Shown here piece after piece: positions 59,579-64,000 of a DNA stretch of 64,000 nucleotides. The position numbers were made by a program, and so were the translations under genes. Origin of the DNA: Pontederia crassipes (lineage: Eukaryota; Streptophyta; Magnoliopsida; Commelinales; Pontederiaceae); contig CM060193.1 in assembly GCA_030549335.1 (NCBI GenBank), forward strand, positions 62,421,646 to 62,485,645, written 5' to 3'. The stretch's first letter is position 1, and every line of letters begins with the position of its first letter. A model generated the notes under the pieces. It worked only from the letters and a program-made list of their open reading frames with translations, searched no databases and was not told where the DNA came from.

Positions 59579-62085
59579 ACAATATAAATTAATAAAAATA
59601 ATAAAATATGTTAAATAAAATTTTCTCGTATTCTCGATACTTATAAGCCATATAATAAATAAAATAAAATACAATAAAGTAAAATAAAATAGTTTAACAA
59701 TCCAAATAAATATAATAAAGTAATTATTAATTGAATATTTACTACATAAAATATGAAAATATATTGCAATCATATTTAAAAAATATCAATGATATGTGAT
59801 GAAAAATGAGAAAAAAAAATTAGACATTGGGACTTTTCGGAGATTAGTTCAAATTCATTGAATGTATATTGATTGTATAGTAATGTGTCTTAATAAATTT
59901 AATTTTTGTATTAATTAGTTTTCATCTTAATTCAATCGGATCATTCAAATTCATCATGTCGATCGGTTGAACTTTCAAAGCGAGTCAATTTCAAAGACGA
60001 TTTTAAAGTGACCCATGAATCGATTTGACTAATGAGGCCGGGCCAATTTTACAGCATAAGTTTGAATTTTGTGATCCCATAACACTATTTAATTTTATGA
60101 TTAGACTTAGCAACGAAAGGCTTACATTATAATCGGAATAATCTATATAATTATTTTGACCATAGTGAAAGTAATCTATATAATATTTTATGACATGCGA
60201 ATTATGAGTCCACATTCATATAATATTAAATCTATATCAATGTTCATATTTATATGCATGTCCGACCATTTTAACATTGCCATTTTACTCATAATCTAAG
60301 TATATGAAAAAAAATTCATAAGCATAATATTCAATGCATAAAGTCATAATAATTTGAATAATGTATAGGTCTTTGCCATATGCAATATCAATCAAATTTG
60401 TATCATTATTCATAATAAAATAACAATTATCTATAATCAATCTAGATCATAATACAAGAATTAATAATTTACAATAAATAATTTATCAATCATAATAATT
60501 TTTCATATAATTATTTTTTATGATAAACCAATATTAATCAACTTTACTTATCATTATTAATTATCTTTAATCAATCATCAATTGTTCATAGATTAGTATA
60601 TTTGGATGGATTGCCACTCTATGGCCTTGGAATATCTTATTCTGAATGGTGGTTTTCTGAAAGTTTAGGACATTTCTATTTTGTGAAGAATGATGACAAG
60701 CGCATGTCAAGATATCCATGATCTTGATATCAACAAAATGGAAACCTGTGTAGCTAAATAAAAAAAAGATATCTTTTTTTTTAGTGCTGAGATATGGTCA
60801 ATCAAAAGTTCTATGACATAGGGAAACCACAACACTTATAATGAGTCTCTACTTATTCCCTTTTTTTTTCATTCTCTTCATAAGTATATATATTTCACTT
60901 TCCAATTACTTAATATAATACTCATAACTTTCTTTATTTATTTTCGATAGATAAATTCCGAGACATTGCTCTTCTTTTTTTATATATAAAAAGAACGTTC
61001 CATGTGCTGAAACAGTGAACAAATCTCTACAAAAGCGAGCAAAGTAGTAAACATGAGAATCCAGCCTTAGTACCAAAACGATCATGCAAATGGTCCATGA
61101 ATGGAAACAATGGCAAGTGGCAACTCTCTCCCTTTATTATTATTTTTCGTTCATTTTTTTTAAGCACATGGAGGAGAAAAAGAGAAAGCAAATCCTGATA
61201 ATAGTTTTTCGCCAGTCAATCCAACCATTGCAAAGTTTATGCAGAGGTCCACACAAAGAAATTGATCGCTGGATGCTTAAGAAAAACTCTGAGGAGAGAG
61301 AGAGAGAGAGAGTGAGTTCAACACATGGATAGAAGTGTATCCCCCTTAGTTGCCTTCACTCAGAACAGAAGACGATCGAATTAAGCATATGATGAATCCG
61401 AATGCATCACACACTTTATTTAACAGATCATATGGAAATGAAACAATGTGTTCGGATTCATCCCCACCCTACTTTAATAGATATGATATTATAATAAGAA
61501 AGGAAAAGAAATGAAGCATGTGCTTTGAATCTTGATACGATATTAAAAAATCCAGCCAATTGTCAGGCTGTGCGTCCTAAATCTAATCAAGTGATGATGT
61601 GAAGCACCACTCTCGCTCCTTCCATGCAATCATTCACCCCATCAGCCCCAGAGTGAAATATTTTATTACCCCCCACACCTCCATTTTATCTCTGTCCCAC
61701 AAGCTTCCAATGTTCCCTTCTGCAGCTAACAGCATGGTAAAATTATAGCAGCTGGCCGTGCACCATGCAGAGGCACGTAGTCAGCTGTTGAGTATGTCTT
61801 AATTGATATATTAACACCATTTTGTTGCTCGATAATGGTGGCATGGATCACCTGTTTTGGATATCTTCAAGATCCTGAGCCTAGACATATGTTCTTTGTT
61901 CTTGTATGTATGATGTATTATAGAGACACGCAGATGGGTGCTTAGAGATGGACATCGAGCGTTTGGCGCGATTAGACGGTGCAACAGCCCCCTCAACAAT
62001 GCATGATCGGCAACTGGGGCGTGGGCCAAGCCGCCCGTGTGTTGCCTTGAAGGCTTTGGCCCCAAACTCCACGTTGAAAAGAAAA

Positions 62086-62088
<3 letters not shown>
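59579..62088. other. Intergenic DNA and LAX promoter region
   Basis: The stretch is AT-rich with no gene to about 61550. From 61560 to 62088 it becomes more balanced and is the likely promoter or leader of the auxin carrier gene. A short GA run occurs at 61294-61311. I saw no clear TATA box or auxin-response element. Confidence 0.4.

Positions 62089-62148
<60 letters not shown>
62089..62148. repeat. (GA)30 tract upstream of LAX
   Basis: An uninterrupted GA dinucleotide run of about 60 bp ends 110 bp before the start codon. GA tracts in plant promoters and leaders bind BBR/BPC (GAGA-binding) proteins; whether this one is transcribed is not known. Confidence 0.95.
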
Positions 62149-62258
62149 GTCTTTAAAATCAGAAGAGCTCTTTCCTACATGTAGTAAGACTACAAGGTTA
62201 TTATTTAGGACAAAGAAGATAGGTACACAGGAAGAGAGAATTGAAAGAAAGAAGAGGC

Positions 62259-63968
62259 ATGGCGTCGGAGAAGGTTGAGACAGTGGTCGCCGGGAACTAC
62301 GTGGAGATGGAGAAGGAAGGCGACGAAGGGTCCTCCGAGAGCAGCAGGCTCTCCAAGTACTTCTGGCACGGCGGGTCAGTCTACGATGCTTGGTTCAGCT
62401 GTGCCTCCAATCAGGTACAGCAGATTACTCAGTGTTAATTGTCATCTTCTCCAAGTCGACTGATTAAGGTCTGACTAAATTTGGGGGGTCTCTGAAAGGT
62501 TGCTCAAGTGCTGCTCACCCTGCCGTACTCATTCTCCCAGCTTGGGATGGTGTCTGGGATCTTACTCCAGCTGTTCTATGGCATACTGGGCAGTTGGACC
62601 GCTTACCTTATCAGTATACTCTACGTGGAGTACAGGACCAGGAAGGAGAGGGAGAAGGTGGACTTCAGGAACCATGTCATCCAGGTACATGTCTTCTGAC
62701 AATTAAGAGTTTACCAAGAGCTTATGGAGGAGATTTAATTCCAAGCGCAAACAGCCACAAAACGCACGATCCTGTAATATGAGAAGCATATATAATTAGC
62801 GATTTAATATATAGACGTTGCACAGTCTTACTTGATCTGATGTATGTGTGAAAAGCATGGAACATGGAAAGATAACCACTTTACGTCAAGTCCACTTTGT
62901 GGGCGTGATGTTCTGACAAAGTTGCTTTGGATAATTTTAGACAACAAAAGTGGAAAAAAGTATGTGTAGAAGAACTACTGATCTTGTGTTGTTCTAGTGT
63001 TGATTCCGGAATTAACTTTTCATCGTGTTCTTCGCTTTTGGTTTCACCTCGATCGCTCAGTGGTTTGAAGTCCTTGACGGGCTCCTGGGGAAGCACTGGA
63101 GGAACATTGGCCTTTTCTTCAACTGCACATTTCTCCTCTTCGGATCAGTCATTCAACTGATAGCCTGCGCGAGGTAATCATTCAGATGCATGCATGCATG
63201 CACATGCATGGTCCTGTGCTGGACATTTTTCTTATGAACTGCACTTTTCTCGATTCTCTCTCCCCTCTCTCTTGCAGCAACATCTACTACATCAATGACA
63301 ACCTTGACAAGAGGACCTGGACTTACATTTTTGGAGCATGCTGTGCTACGACAGTCTTCATCCCTTCCTTCCACAACTACAGGATCTGGTCTTTCCTTGG
63401 TCTCCTCATGACCACCTACACTGCCTGGTACATAACCATTGCTGCCGTGCTCCATGGACAGGTAGACGGGGGCATCATCTAATCTTCTGCAACACTAAAT
63501 TTATCAGCACTGGATCAATATGCATGGCTCTTAATTACTTATCTCTCCCCTTCCAACCAGGTCGAAGGCGTCAGGCACTCAGGCCCCACCAAGGTGGTGT
63601 TATACTTCACCGGAGCTACCAACATCCTTTACACCTTCGGCGGCCATGCAGTGACAGTGTGAGATGCCTCGCTGCATATGCAGGATAATGCTTTTCATAA
63701 CAATAAAAATTAGGAAAAAAAAGATGGTGATCTTGCATTGATGCCTTGTCTCTGTTGCAGAGAGATCATGCATGCGATGTGGAAGCCGCAAAAGTTCAAA
63801 CTCATATACCTAATGGCGACGCTGTACGTTCTGACCCTTACCCTGCCCTCGGCCGCGTCCATGTACTGGGCCTTCGGCGATATGCTCCTCAACCACTCCA
63901 ACGCCTTTGCTTTACTCCCGAGATCTGGATTCAGGGACATGGCCGTCATCCTCATGCTCATCCATCAG
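62259..63968 (+). CDS. LAX: AUX1/LAX auxin influx carrier (partial, six exons in window)
   Basis: This is a plasma-membrane proton symporter that brings auxin (IAA) into cells, of the amino acid/auxin permease family. CDS is join(62259..62414, 62499..62684, 63061..63173, 63278..63461, 63561..63658, 63761..63968, continuing past the window); 315 residues are present of about 480-500. All junctions are GT-AG with consistent phase. Family signatures include S-K-Y-F-W-H-G-G-S-V-Y-D-A-W-F, S-N-Q-V-A-Q-V-L-L-T-L-P-Y-S-F-S-Q-L-G-M, R-T-R-K-E-R-E-K, F-R-N-H-V-I-Q, W-F-E-V-L-D-G-L-L-G-K-H-W-R-N, N-I-Y-Y-I-N-D, F-G-G-H-A-V-T-V-E-I-M-H-A-M-W-K-P and L-T-L-P-S-A. The N-terminus M-A-S-E-K-V-E-T-V-V-A-G-N-Y-V-E-M-E is closest to LAX3-type members. 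The start is the first ATG of the frame. Confidence 0.96.
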
Positions 63969-64000
63969 GTATGATATCATAACTCCCCTCTCAGCATCAT

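Overview
The window is plant nuclear DNA, probably from a monocot. It holds intron-containing plant genes, many nested plant transposon families, AT-rich intergenic DNA, and GC-rich 5' coding ends such as the HYC gene. The species cannot be read from the sequence. Five protein-coding genes can be supported. (1) A conserved but unrecognised Ser/Arg-rich protein on the minus strand (2308-4702), which needs a GC-AG intron to keep its frame. (2) A hyccin-family gene, HYC, on the minus strand (17368-18732), a subunit of the plant PI4-kinase alpha1 plasma-membrane complex. (3) A C2H2 zinc-finger gene on the minus strand (45484-46978) with two exons and a visible TATA box. (4) The ubiquitin-fold modifier gene UFM1 on the minus strand (51482-56252), with four small exons and a 3.8-kb last intron. 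(5) An AUX1/LAX auxin influx carrier on the plus strand (62259 onward), truncated by the window edge after its sixth exon. The genes share no pathway; this is ordinary plant gene order.

Most of the rest is transposable elements, several with target-site duplications (TSDs) that can be read directly. From 6180 to 14625 an inverted-repeat DNA element appears to contain an internally deleted L1 LINE (6232-11380, 12-bp TSD) and a non-autonomous hAT element (13281-14442, 8-bp TSD). From 20460 to 22850 a low-complexity tract is split by a long-TIR, Mutator-like element carrying a GC-rich minisatellite. From 28236 to 34355 lies a complete 6.1-kb hAT element (8-bp TSD) with a decayed BED/DUF659/dimerisation transposase. 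It is itself interrupted by a 1.8-kb non-autonomous CACTA element (31873-33707, 3-bp TSD) packed with CGACGGT/ACCGTCG inverted motifs.

From 37671 to 41693 there is a recent ~2.04-kb tandem duplication. Intron 3 of UFM1 holds two 5'-truncated LINE copies whose 3' hairpins show a compensatory base-pair change. A nearly full-length but broken RTE-clade LINE (56577-59570) sits about 320 bp upstream of the UFM1 start codon. Short non-autonomous relatives of that LINE occur at 570-743 and 2016-2200, the latter inserted between two copies of the last exon of gene 1.

No tRNA, rRNA, CRISPR or prokaryotic feature was seen. I found no convincing new biochemical system. The strongest unusual signals are the nested transposons, the palindrome arrays, the GC-AG intron and the split UFM1 gene.
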